DNA from: JAFDVN01 sp964472275
GTDB lineage: Bacteria; Acidobacteriota; Holophagae; Holophagales; Holophagaceae
DNA length: 64,000 nucleotides
Reading direction: 5' to 3'
NCBI GenBank assembly: GCA_964472275.1
Contig: CAYYJN010000003.1
Span: 1-64,000 of the forward strand
Every line of letters starts with the position of its first letter. Position 1 is the first letter of the stretch. The translations under genes and the position numbers were made by a program. Of the stretch, positions 44,175 to 53,696 are shown one piece after another. The notes below the pieces were generated by a model, which worked only from the letters and a program-made list of their open reading frames with translations, was not told the origin of the DNA and did not search any database.

Positions 44175-45389
44175 TCAGTCTTCGTCCTGCACGCCGAGCT
44201 GGCCTTGCAGGTGCGCGGGGATGGCGTTGGGGTCGGGGGCGGGTTTCGGCGCGGGGCGGGCGCTTTGGCCTTTGAGGATCTGGAGCATCTGCTGGGCGTC
44301 GGCGAAGCGCTCGAGCAGTTCGCGCTCTTCGCCGCTGGGGGCGCGGTCGAAGCGCAGGCGGCGGGGGCCCCAGATGGCGACGGCCTCGCCCTTCAGCTCG
44401 GCGAGGCGCGGCAGGGACTGGCGCCAGTAGATGCCGAGCGGCGCGCCGTCCGCCGTGATGAAGCCGATGAGGTCGCAGTCCGAGGGCAGCAGGCAGGGCG
44501 CGCCCATGGTCCAGGTGGCGCAGGTGAGGGGGCGACCATCCTGGGTGCGGAGCGTCGCCACGGGCGCGGGCTGGCCCAGGGCCGGGTCCAGATCCTGGGC
44601 CTGGGCGCGCAGGGCGTGGATGAGGTCGAGGGCTTTCAGCTCTTTCTGCGGGAAGGCGATGGGGTGCGGTTCCTGCATGCGCGCGGGCAGCCACTGGTCG
44701 CCCACGCGCTCGAAGAGCGCGGCCTGGACGAGCGGCCCCTTGCCCAATTCCTGGGAGACGGCCTCCACCAGCTTGGGCAGCAGCACCTGGGGCGCGATGA
44801 GCAGACAGCCGCCGTGGGGCACGGCCATGAAGGGGCGCTGATCCTTGAGCACATCCTTCCACAGCGCCGGCAGCAGCAGGCGCGCGGCGTCGAAGCCATC
44901 CCGCCACGGCGCGCGGTAGATGCCGCTGGGCAGGCGCTCGAAGGCTTTGACGGTGGAGCGCTGCTCCAAGTTGTGCAGCGCCTGCTCCACCGCAGCTTCG
45001 TCCGAAATGTCCCAGAGCGTGAGGTCGGCGGCCTGGACGACGCGGGCATCATGGCGGTTGCCGAGGCGCAGCCGCAAGCGCAGACCCTCGATGCAGAGCT
45101 TGGCGAAGCCGCCTTCCCGCTCGGGCACCCAGGCGGGCACCAGCTCGGGGAGGATTTCCTCCTGGGCTTCATCCCAGTTGGCGGGCAGGTCCAGCTTCTT
45201 CGCGGCGAGCGTCTGAAGCGCGGCGACCCAAGCTTCCCGATGGGCGGCGTCCCGCAGATGCTCGAAGGCTTCCAGGTGCGGAGCGAGGGCCTCGGCGCCG
45301 AAAGGCACGCCCTGTTCCCCCGCCAGCGCGTCCAGGCTGGGCAGGGGCGCTTCGGGGGCGCGCTTGAGAAGCTTGTCGAGGAAACCCAT
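44175..45389 (-). CDS. DUF1444 (YtpQ-like) family protein
   Basis: The 404-residue protein starts at ATG 45389 (MGFLDKLLKR). A middle region (RSTVKAFERLPSGIYRAPWRDGFDAARLLLPALW, then RPFMAVPHGGCLLIAP) resembles the DUF1444/YtpQ family, whose C-terminal DGYDATRI and VAVPHQD motifs are similar. The C-terminal DUF-specific extension includes a Pro-rich end. The function is unknown. It is transcribed divergently from moaA. Confidence 0.65.
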   Translation of the reverse strand: MGFLDKLLKRAPEAPLPSLDALAGEQGVPFGAEALAPHLEAFEHLRDAAHREAWVAALQTLAAKKLDLPANWDEAQEEILPELVPAWVPEREGGFAKLCIEGLRLRLRLGNRHDARVVQAADLTLWDISDEAAVEQALHNLEQRSTVKAFERLPSGIYRAPWRDGFDAARLLLPALWKDVLKDQRPFMAVPHGGCLLIAPQVLLPKLVEAVSQELGKGPLVQAALFERVGDQWLPARMQEPHPIAFPQKELKALDLIHALRAQAQDLDPALGQPAPVATLRTQDGRPLTCATWTMGAPCLLPSDCDLIGFITADGAPLGIYWRQSLPRLAELKGEAVAIWGPRRLRFDRAPSGEERELLERFADAQQMLQILKGQSARPAPKPAPDPNAIPAHLQGQLGVQDED

Positions 45390-45450
45390 GGCGGATCCGG
45401 CAAAACTCCATTGTGACCCAAGGTGGCCGGGATTACGGCACCCTTGGGGC

Positions 45451-46470
45451 ATGGACGGGCATCCGGCAGGCCTCCTGGACACCTTGGGCCGCCCTCTTCG
45501 GGCCCTGCGGATCTCCGTGACGGACCGCTGCAACTTCCGCTGCAGTTACTGCATGCCGCCCGAGATCTTCGGGCCGGACCATCCCTTCCTGCCCAAGGAC
45601 CAGGTCTTGAGCTTCGAGGAGATCGCGCGCCTGGCGTGGGTCTTCGCGGGGCTCGGCGTCGAGAAGCTCCGCCTCACGGGCGGCGAGCCGCTGCTGCGGA
45701 AGGATCTGCCCTCGCTCGTGCGGGAACTGGCCGCGACCCCGGGGATTCGGGACCTGGCGCTCACCACCAACGGCGCCGCGCTCAAGGACGCGGCCGTGTC
45801 CTTGAAGGACGCGGGGCTCAAGCGCCTCACCGTGAGCCTGGACACGCTGGACGCCGCGCGCTTCCGCGCCCTGTGCGGAACGGAAGTCCCCCTCGCGCGG
45901 GTGCTCGAAGGGCTGGAGGCCGCGCGGACGGCGGGCTTCGCGCCCATCAAGCTCAACTGTGTCGTGCAACGGGGCGTGAACGATGACGAGGCGGAAGCGC
46001 TCGCGGCCTTCGCCCGGGAGAAGGGTCACACCCTGCGCTTCATCGAGTTCATGGATGTGGGCACGACCAACGGGTGGAAGCTGGACGCGGTGGTGCCCGG
46101 CGCGGAATTGCGCGCGCGGCTTCACGCCCGCTGGCCTTTGGAGCCCGTCCAGCCTGAGGCCGATGCGGTGGCGCGGCTCTGGCGCTACGCGGATGGCCAC
46201 GGCGAGGTGGGCTTCATCAACAGCGTCACCGCGCCCTTCTGCGGCGGCTGCGACCGCGCGCGCCTCTCGGCGGAAGGCCGCCTCCACACCTGCCTCTTCG
46301 GCGCAGAAGGACTGGATCTGCGCGCCGCCCTCCGCAACGGCAGCTCCGATGCCGACCTCGCGGCCCTCGTCGCGGCGCGCTGGAAACGCCGCGACGACCG
46401 CTATTCCGAACGGCGCAGCTCTGCCACGCCGGATCTGAAAAAGCCCGAGATGAGTTATTTGGGCGGCTGA
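45451..46470 (+). CDS. moaA: GTP 3',8-cyclase (molybdopterin biosynthesis)
   Basis: MoaA is a radical-SAM enzyme that rearranges GTP into 3',8-cyclo-7,8-dihydro-GTP. The N-terminal cluster is Cys27-x3-Cys31-x2-Cys34 (CNFRCSYCM), with RLTGGEPLLRKDL and TTNG. The C-terminal cluster has FCGGCDR and LHTCLFG. The last residues are Gly-Gly (SYLGG), a feature of MoaA that enters the active site. It ends by overlapping the convergent pheA stop by 16 bases. No other moa genes are visible nearby. Confidence 0.95.
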   Translation: MDGHPAGLLDTLGRPLRALRISVTDRCNFRCSYCMPPEIFGPDHPFLPKDQVLSFEEIARLAWVFAGLGVEKLRLTGGEPLLRKDLPSLVRELAATPGIRDLALTTNGAALKDAAVSLKDAGLKRLTVSLDTLDAARFRALCGTEVPLARVLEGLEAARTAGFAPIKLNCVVQRGVNDDEAEALAAFAREKGHTLRFIEFMDVGTTNGWKLDAVVPGAELRARLHARWPLEPVQPEADAVARLWRYADGHGEVGFINSVTAPFCGGCDRARLSAEGRLHTCLFGAEGLDLRAALRNGSSDADLAALVAARWKRRDDRYSERRSSATPDLKKPEMSYLGG

Positions 46471-47552
46471 GACCGCGCGTAGCTGCCCAGCACGCGCACT
46501 TCGCACCGGGTGGCGAGTTCGGTGAGCGCGGCGGCGAGGGGCGCGTCGTCGGCGTGGCCTTCCACATCCAGGAAGAAGGCGTAGTCCCAGGCCTTCTTGC
46601 GGGTGGGGTGGCTTTCGATGCGGCTCAGGTTGAGGCCCCGTTCGCTGAAGGGGCGCAGCAGGTCGAGCAACGCGCCGGGGCCATCGTGCGCCTGGATGAG
46701 CAGCGAGGTGCGGTCGCGGCCGGTGGAAGCGGGCCGGGTGCCAGGATCATCAGGCCCGAGCACGAGAAAGCGCGTGAAGTTGGCGCGCTGATCCTGCACG
46801 CCGTGGCGCGCGACTTCCAATCCGTAGAGCGGCGCGGCGAGGGCCGACGCGAGCGCGGCGCCCGCGCCATCGCCCTTCGCCATGCGCGCCGCGTCCGCGG
46901 TGGAGGGGCATTCAATGGCCTCCGCCGTGGGCAGGTGGGTGGAAAGCCAGCCGCGGCATTGGCCGATGGCGTGGGGGTGGGAATAGACGCGGCGCACGCA
47001 GGCCGGGTCCAGGCCGGGGCGCAGGAGGAGACATTGCTCCACCGCCAGCACGATCTCGGCGCGGATGCGCAGCTCGCTGTCCATGAGCGTGTCGAGGGTG
47101 GAGCCCACCATGCCTTCGGTGGAGTTCTCCAGCGGCACGACGCCATAATCCGCGCGGCCCCGCTCCACCTGCTGGAAGACGGCTTGCACCGAGCGCTCGG
47201 GCAGCAGGTTCGCGGAAAGGCCGAACTGCTGGCGGGCGGCCGTGTGGGTGAAGGTGGCTTCGGGGCCGAGGAAGGCCACGCGCAGGCCCTTCTCCAGCGA
47301 GAGGCAGGCGCTGAGGATCTCCTGGAAGACGGGCCGCAGCGCGGGCGTGGGGAACGGGCCTTCGTTCATCCCCGCGAGCCGGGCGTGGATGGCCTGCTCC
47401 CGTTGCCCTGAGTAGAAGGCGCCCGACTGGCCGGACGCGCGCTTGGCTTCGCCCACCTCTTGCACGAGCCGGGCTCGGGCGTTGAGGAGGGCGAGGAGTT
47501 CTTCGTCCAGGGCGTCAATGCGCCCGCGAAGGTCGGTGAGGGTTTCGGCCAT
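46455..47552 (-). CDS. pheA: bifunctional chorismate mutase / prephenate dehydratase
   Basis: The 365-residue P-protein has an AroQ chorismate mutase domain (LTDLRGRIDALDEELLALLNARARLVQEVGEAK), a prephenate dehydratase domain (VAFLGPEATFTHTAA, VVPLENSTEGMVGSTLD) with TRFLVLG, and a C-terminal ACT domain with the Phe-binding GALLDLLRPFSERGLNLSRIESHPTR pattern. Phe feedback inhibition is therefore expected. It starts at 47552, 8 bases after the terminator hairpin's run of T, with GGAG upstream. Expression is probably attenuated via the Phe leader peptide. Confidence 0.96.
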   Translation of the reverse strand: MAETLTDLRGRIDALDEELLALLNARARLVQEVGEAKRASGQSGAFYSGQREQAIHARLAGMNEGPFPTPALRPVFQEILSACLSLEKGLRVAFLGPEATFTHTAARQQFGLSANLLPERSVQAVFQQVERGRADYGVVPLENSTEGMVGSTLDTLMDSELRIRAEIVLAVEQCLLLRPGLDPACVRRVYSHPHAIGQCRGWLSTHLPTAEAIECPSTADAARMAKGDGAGAALASALAAPLYGLEVARHGVQDQRANFTRFLVLGPDDPGTRPASTGRDRTSLLIQAHDGPGALLDLLRPFSERGLNLSRIESHPTRKKAWDYAFFLDVEGHADDAPLAAALTELATRCEVRVLGSYARSQPPK

Positions 47553-47561
47553 GGCCTGCTC

Positions 47562-47597
47562 CAAAGAAAAACCCCCGAGCCGCGTGGGTCTCGGGGG
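47562..47597 (-). terminator. pheA attenuator terminator
   Basis: On the minus strand CCCCCGAG (47597-47590) pairs with CTCGGGGG (47579-47572), with a ten-base loop, and is followed by TTTTTCTTT. It stands just before the pheA ribosome site, downstream of the Phe-rich leader ORF. A segment inside the leader (CTC-C-GGGGG at 47650-47642) can pair with its 5' arm, which would make an antiterminator. Confidence 0.88.
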
Positions 47598-47621
47598 TTG
47601 ATGGCGGTTGCGTGTGTTGGT

Positions 47622-47693
47622 TTAGGTCAACGCCGCTCCAGCCCCCGGAGTCCGGAAGCTAAAATAGAAAAAGCGGAAGCGGCGAACGGCCAT
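47622..47693 (-). CDS. pheL: Phe-rich leader peptide upstream of pheA
   Basis: A 24-codon ORF (ATG 47693 to TAA 47622) encodes MAVRRFRFFYFSFRTPGAGA and three more residues. Five of its first 13 residues are Phe, and Tyr occurs once. A weak ribosome site AGG lies eight bases upstream. Its downstream neighbour is an intrinsic terminator and then pheA, the arrangement of the enterobacterial pheL-pheA attenuator. High charged Phe-tRNA should let the ribosome pass and form the terminator; starvation should stall it at Phe codons and prevent it. The ORF is short, so its call rests on the Phe codons and the terminator. Confidence 0.82.
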   Translation of the reverse strand: MAVRRFRFFYFSFRTPGAGAALT

Positions 47694-47731
47694 GACTCAA
47701 GCCTGAGGGAAGCGGGGGCTCGTTCGCAACC

Positions 47732-48217
47732 TCAATCCTGCGGAATTCCGAGTTCCACCCAAGCCTGGCCCGGATAGGGCGGCGGCTCACACCCGGCGAG
47801 ACGCAGAAGCTGGCTCATCTGGGCGCGGTGGTGGTGCTCTTCCAGGAGCATCACGCGGAAGTAGTTGCGGGGCGTGGAGCGGTTGCCGAAGGGCGTCGTG
47901 AAGGGCGCGTCGAGCTTCGTCAGATCCGCTTTCGCGAGGGAGGCCCGGCAACGCCCCGAGTGGGCGGCGAAGGCCGAGGCCAGATCCGCCGTTCCGCCGT
48001 GCCAATCCGGCCTCTCGAAGCGCTCGCCGAGGCCTGCCGTCGCTTCACTCGCGAGCTGGCGGCAGATGCTTTCCCGCACCAGCGCCACATGGAGCAACTG
48101 CTCGCGCAGCGTTCTCAGGCCCGGCCAGACGCGATCCCAGGTCTCGTCCGGCGTGGCCTGGATGAGCGCGGCGGTGTGCGCGGTGGACAGCTCGAAGGCC
48201 GCTAGTTCCCCAGACAT
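47732..48217 (-). CDS. DinB-family protein
   Basis: The 161-residue four-helix-bundle protein has the metal-binding pattern with HVALVRESI near residue 43 and LLEEHHHRAQMSQLLRLAG near the end. DinB-like proteins include thiol-dependent transferases and damage-inducible proteins of unknown role. Its start overlaps the stop of the upstream gene (48202-48217). Confidence 0.8.
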   Translation of the reverse strand: MSGELAAFELSTAHTAALIQATPDETWDRVWPGLRTLREQLLHVALVRESICRQLASEATAGLGERFERPDWHGGTADLASAFAAHSGRCRASLAKADLTKLDAPFTTPFGNRSTPRNYFRVMLLEEHHHRAQMSQLLRLAGCEPPPYPGQAWVELGIPQD

Positions 48218-48681
48218 GCGAGCGTCTCGCGCAGGCAGGCGTCCCAGGTGTCGTCGGGCGTTTCGTGGATGAAAAACTCCACGGCGTGACCGGCGGGGCG
48301 GCCTTCGGGGTGGAGGCTCCAAGCCTCGAAGAGCTTGTCCAGCGGCGCGCTGTCCACCTTGTGGCGGCGCAGCTTGTGGGCGCGGCGCGAGCGGTCCGGG
48401 TCGGGGCCGCGAAGCGAGACGCCATCCTTGCGGTCGGCGATGAAGGTGAAGGCCTGGATCCAGGAACCGTCCATGAACTGCGCGAAGTGGAGGAAGGCGC
48501 CGTGGTTGGAGCGCGTGAGGTTCACCGCGCGCTGCTTGCCCTTCCACGCCGCGACCCAAGCCTCCAGGATGCGCGAGGCGCGCTCCCGCTCCTGGCGGGC
48601 CAGGATGGGGAAGGCCACGCTCCAGAAATCCTCAAGCGCTTCCTGGGGATCTACGCGTTCTTCGAGGGGATCGAGCGGCAT
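48202..48681 (-). CDS. hypothetical protein
   Basis: This 159-residue soluble protein has a long N-terminal helical part (EALEDFWSVAFPILARQERERASRILEAWVAAWKG) and a mixed C-terminal part with the basic segment RRAHKLRRHK. No family is recognised. It overlaps the DinB gene by 16 bases and follows thiC by 14 bases, so the three may form one operon. Confidence 0.7.
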   Translation of the reverse strand: MPLDPLEERVDPQEALEDFWSVAFPILARQERERASRILEAWVAAWKGKQRAVNLTRSNHGAFLHFAQFMDGSWIQAFTFIADRKDGVSLRGPDPDRSRRAHKLRRHKVDSAPLDKLFEAWSLHPEGRPAGHAVEFFIHETPDDTWDACLRETLACLGN

Positions 48682-48695
48682 CGTGGATCTTCCGC

Positions 48696-50537
<1,842 letters not shown>

Positions 50538-50657
50538 CTCGGTCCTTTCGGGGCCCATCGCCTTCGGCGTGAGCATCCCAAGTCTACCGCGCCCGGGATG
50601 AAGGCCCCGGGAGCCTTGGTGGCCCAGGGCGCACTCAAGGCGTAGACTGGAGACCTG

Positions 50658-51038
50658 ATGAAGAAGCGCCGACTGCTCCTCACCGCGCTGGCCGTTCCGG
50701 CCCTCGCCGCGCCGCGCTTGCATGTGCCTCTGGAGCCCGGCGCGACGGAACCGGGAGCCTCTTCCGGGTCCAATGTGGACACCCGCCAGGAAGACCCCGT
50801 CCTCAAGGCCCGGGCCACCCGCGCCGCCGCCCAAGGCATTGACGAGCGCGACCTGCCGCCCATGCCGAAGGCGCTCGTGGAGCCGCCCCCGCTGCCGCCG
50901 CCCGAGACCCACCCCAAGGATCTTCCCGGCTACCGCGCCAAGCACCGGCGCGGCCGCCATCACGGCAAGGGCCGCAAGGCGCGGCCCGGCAAGCACGCCG
51001 CCGCCGCCCGGCCCCGCCGCGCCGCCCGGCACAAGTAG
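50658..51038 (+). CDS. small secreted Pro-rich, basic-tailed protein
   Basis: A 126-residue protein with a short signal-like N-terminus (RRLLLTALAVPALAAPR). The middle is proline-rich (LPPMPKALVEPPPLPPPE), and the C-terminal 35 residues are strongly basic (KHRRGRHHGKGRKARPGKH). A TAGACT hexamer 20 bases upstream could be the -10 element. No function is known. Confidence 0.6.
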   Translation: MKKRRLLLTALAVPALAAPRLHVPLEPGATEPGASSGSNVDTRQEDPVLKARATRAAAQGIDERDLPPMPKALVEPPPLPPPETHPKDLPGYRAKHRRGRHHGKGRKARPGKHAAAARPRRAARHK

Positions 51039-51050
51039 CCGATCCGCCCC

Positions 51051-52019
51051 ATGCGTCTGGGCGTGCTCACCTCCGGCGGCGATGCGCCGGGCATGAACGC
51101 CGCCATCCGCGCCGTCGTCCGTCAGGCGGACGCGCTTGGGCACGAGGTGATGGGCATCCGCCACGGGTTCCGTGGCCTGATCCAGGGCGACTGGTGTCCG
51201 CTGGGAAGCCGGGACTGCGCCAACATCCTCCAGCGGGGCGGGACGATCCTGCACACCGCGCGCGCGCCGGAATTCGAGGAGGCCACTGTGCGGGCGAGGA
51301 CGGCGGAAGGCCTGCGCGCGGCGGGCATCGGCGCCCTCGTCGTCATCGGCGGCGATGGCAGCTTCCGGGGCGCGGAGGCGCTCCAGCGCGAGCAGGGCGT
51401 CGCTTGCGCGGGCATCCCCGGCACCATTGACAACGATCTGCCGGGCACCGATCGCACGCTCGGCTTCGACACCGCGCTGAACACGGCGGTGGAGGCGGTG
51501 GACCGCATCCGCGACACGGCCTCCAGCCACGACCGCGTCTTCCTCGTGGAAGTGATGGGCCGCAGCTCGGGCATGCTCGCGGTGCACACGGCCCTCGCCT
51601 GCGGCGCGGAATTCGTGCTCTATCCGGAAGCGGAGGACGACACCTTCGAAGAGCTAGTCCGGCAGTTGAAGCTCAGCGCGGAGCGGGGCAAGGGCAGCTC
51701 CATCGTCATCGTGGCGGAAGGCGACCAATTGGGCAGCGCCGTGACCATCGGCGACCGTCTGCGCCGGGACTACGGCCTGGATCTTCGCGTCGCGGTGCTG
51801 GGGCACATCCAGCGGGGCGGCTCGCCCACGGCCTTGGACCGCATCTGGGGCAGCCGCTGGGGCGCGGAAGCCGTGAAGCGCCTCGCGGCGGGCGAGAAGG
51901 CCTTCTACCTGGGCCTTCAAGCGGGGGCGCTGGTGGCGTTGCCCCTGGCCGCCATCCACGAGCGCCCCGCGCCGCCGCCGAAGGAATTGGCGGCGCTGCT
52001 CCGCGTCCTGGCCCGGTAG
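51051..52019 (+). CDS. pfkA: ATP-dependent 6-phosphofructokinase
   Basis: The 322-residue protein catalyses phosphorylation of fructose-6-phosphate. The N-terminus (GVLTSGGDAPGMNAAIRAVVR) has the Gly-rich ATP site, and VIGGDGSFRGAE carries Gly at the position that distinguishes ATP-dependent from PPi-dependent forms. The catalytic TIDNDLPGTDRT, MGRSSGMLA and GHIQRGGSPTALDR are present. It lies 12 bases after the small basic protein gene and just upstream of the manC stub. Confidence 0.96.
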   Translation: MRLGVLTSGGDAPGMNAAIRAVVRQADALGHEVMGIRHGFRGLIQGDWCPLGSRDCANILQRGGTILHTARAPEFEEATVRARTAEGLRAAGIGALVVIGGDGSFRGAEALQREQGVACAGIPGTIDNDLPGTDRTLGFDTALNTAVEAVDRIRDTASSHDRVFLVEVMGRSSGMLAVHTALACGAEFVLYPEAEDDTFEELVRQLKLSAERGKGSSIVIVAEGDQLGSAVTIGDRLRRDYGLDLRVAVLGHIQRGGSPTALDRIWGSRWGAEAVKRLAAGEKAFYLGLQAGALVALPLAAIHERPAPPPKELAALLRVLAR

Positions 52020-52029
52020 AATTCCGACC

Positions 52030-52134
52030 ATGCCGGACACGAAGCAGCATGCCCCCAAGGTCGCAGTGGTCTTCTCGGTATCGCCTGAGGCGATACGCGA
52101 GACCTCTCGCGCTTGGGCCAGGTGGGGTGCCTAG
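52030..52134 (+). pseudogene. truncated manC 5' stub joined to a palindromic element
   Basis: A 34-residue ORF whose first 14 residues (MPDTKQHAPKVAVV) are identical to the start of intact manC, 105 bases downstream. The first 23 bases are identical between the two copies. From base 24 on, five of six codons differ, all synonymous. After residue 14 it reads through the 38-bp palindromic element (FSVSPEAIRETS) and stops at TAG 52132, immediately before the ATG of manC. A TAGAAT hexamer precedes it. It is not a functional enzyme. Confidence 0.85.
52070..52107 (+). repeat. 38-bp palindromic element, copy B
   Basis: Identical to 14635-14672 at 36 of 38 positions, with two substitutions in the loop (TGA instead of TTT). 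The hairpin 52073-52102 has the same 13-bp stem and one bulged G. It is read in the same frame as FSVSPEAIRETS, downstream of a truncated manC start. Confidence 0.92.
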
Positions 52135-53205
52135 ATGCCGGACACGAAGCAGCATGCTCCCAAAGTGGCCGTCGTTATGGCCGGAGGTCGCGGAACCCGT
52201 TTCTGGCCGCGCTCGCGGTCGAGCCGTCCCAAGCAGTTTCTCGCCATCGTCGGCGAAGGCACGCTCCTGCATCAGACCGTCGCGCGCCTGGATGGGCATT
52301 TCCGGCCCGAGCACATCTTCGTCGTGACGACCGCGGAGCTGGCGGAGGAGACTCGCCGCATGCTGCCGGAGATTCCGCCCGCCAATGTGATCGTGGAGCC
52401 CGAGGGCCGCAACACCGCGCCCTGCCTAGCCCTGGCGTTGGTGGAGATCGAACGCCGCGTGCCCGGCGGCGTGATGGTGGTGCTGTCGGCGGATCACTGG
52501 ATCGGCGATCCGGATCTCTTCATCGAGGATGTGGAGACGGCCGTGAAGCACGCGGCCTGGGAGCGCGAGCTCGTCGTCTTCGGCATCCGTCCCACCTATC
52601 CCGAGACGGGCTACGGCTACATCGAGGCCGAAGGCCAGGGCCCCGTCCTCAAGGTGAAGGCCTTCCGCGAAAAGCCGCCCATGGACCAGGCCATCCAGTA
52701 CCTGGCCAGCGGCCGCCATTTCTGGAACGCGGGGCTCTTCGTCTGGACGCTTGCGGACTTCCGCGCCGAGCTCACCCGCCACGCGCCGGGCGTGCTCGCG
52801 CCCCTGGACGCCTGGGTGGCGGCGGGCGCCGATCCGGCGAAGCTGGCGGAAGCCTACGGAAAGCTGCCCGAAGTCGCCATTGATGTGGCCCTCATGGAGA
52901 AGGCCGAAGGCGTGGCCGTGGTGCCCACGCGCTTCCGCTGGTCCGATGTGGGCTCCTGGCCCGCCGCGCTGGAATTCCACGAGCCCGATGCGGATGGCAA
53001 TGTGGTGAAGGGCGAGGCGATCCTGCTGGAGACCCGCGATAGCGCCTTCTTCGGTGGCAAGCGCCTCATCGCCGCCAGCGGCGTCTCCGATCTCATCGTC
53101 GTGGACGACGAGGACGCCCTCCTCATCTGCCACCGGGACAAGGCCCAGTCGGTGAAGAAGATCGTGGAGCGGCTGAAGGCGGAAGGCCGCGAAGACCTCC
53201 TTTAG
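52135..53205 (+). CDS. manC: mannose-1-phosphate guanylyltransferase
   Basis: The 356-residue enzyme makes GDP-mannose. It has the nucleotidyltransferase signature VAVVMAGGRGTRFWPRSRSSRPKQFLAI, EPEGRNTAPCLALALVEI, LSADHWIG and WNAGLFVWT. The full-length bifunctional ManC would continue into a cupin phosphomannose isomerase domain; here that part is a separate gene at 53337. Its ATG abuts the TAG of the truncated stub (no spacing), so translation is likely coupled to the stub. Confidence 0.94.
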   Translation: MPDTKQHAPKVAVVMAGGRGTRFWPRSRSSRPKQFLAIVGEGTLLHQTVARLDGHFRPEHIFVVTTAELAEETRRMLPEIPPANVIVEPEGRNTAPCLALALVEIERRVPGGVMVVLSADHWIGDPDLFIEDVETAVKHAAWERELVVFGIRPTYPETGYGYIEAEGQGPVLKVKAFREKPPMDQAIQYLASGRHFWNAGLFVWTLADFRAELTRHAPGVLAPLDAWVAAGADPAKLAEAYGKLPEVAIDVALMEKAEGVAVVPTRFRWSDVGSWPAALEFHEPDADGNVVKGEAILLETRDSAFFGGKRLIAASGVSDLIVVDDEDALLICHRDKAQSVKKIVERLKAEGREDLL

Positions 53206-53208
53206 GGC

Positions 53209-53324
53209 CTTCGGCTTTTGGCTTTGGGCTCTTGCTGGCGTCGACCCATGCAGGGCTTGGACCATGGCACGCCTGGCCCAGCAAAGGCCAAAAGCCAAAA
53301 GCCGACAGCCCCCAACTCAGTTAG
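53209..53324. repeat. dispersed palindromic repeat, GGCTTTTGCT family, copy 2
   Basis: A palindromic 116-bp stretch starting GGCCTTCGGCTTTTGGC and ending in repeated AAAGCCAAAAGCC units. It is the reverse-oriented match of 42811-42917 and fills the space between manC and the cupin gene. Confidence 0.8.
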
Positions 53325-53336
53325 CCTTTAGACATC

Positions 53337-53696
53337 ATGAAACGCCCCGACACCCTCCATGTGGACAAGCCCTGGGGCAGCTTCGACCAGTTCGCCCTCA
53401 ACACGCCCTGCACGGTGAAGATCCTCACCTGCAAGCCCGGCGCGAAGCTGAGCCTGCAAAAACATCGGAATCGCGGCGAGCTTTGGATCGCGCTGGATGA
53501 AGGCGTCGTCGTGGAACGGGATGGTGAACGCCTCACGCCGAGCGTGGGCGAGCAGGTCTGGCTGCCCGTGGGCGCGACCCACCGCCTGAGCTGCGCGGCT
53601 TCGACCGCCCACCCGGTGCGCGTGCTGGAAGTCTCCTTCGGCGTCTTCGATGAGGCGGACATCGAGCGCCTGCAGGATGACTATGGCCGCGCGTAG
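53337..53696 (+). CDS. phosphomannose isomerase cupin (type II, ManC C-terminal-like)
   Basis: The 119-residue cupin has the pattern DKPWGSFDQF, LSLQKHRNRGELWIALDEG (metal ligands His/Glu), and GATHRLS. These correspond to the isomerase half of bifunctional ManC. It should convert fructose-6-phosphate to mannose-6-phosphate. A dispersed repeat separates it from manC. Confidence 0.9.
   Translation: MKRPDTLHVDKPWGSFDQFALNTPCTVKILTCKPGAKLSLQKHRNRGELWIALDEGVVVERDGERLTPSVGEQVWLPVGATHRLSCAASTAHPVRVLEVSFGVFDEADIERLQDDYGRA

Noticed and set aside
50538..50657. Possible TPP riboswitch before thiC
   Set aside because: The core CTGAGA and the ACCTGATCTGG-type segments are absent on the minus strand; the region is too short and too GC-rich in other ways.
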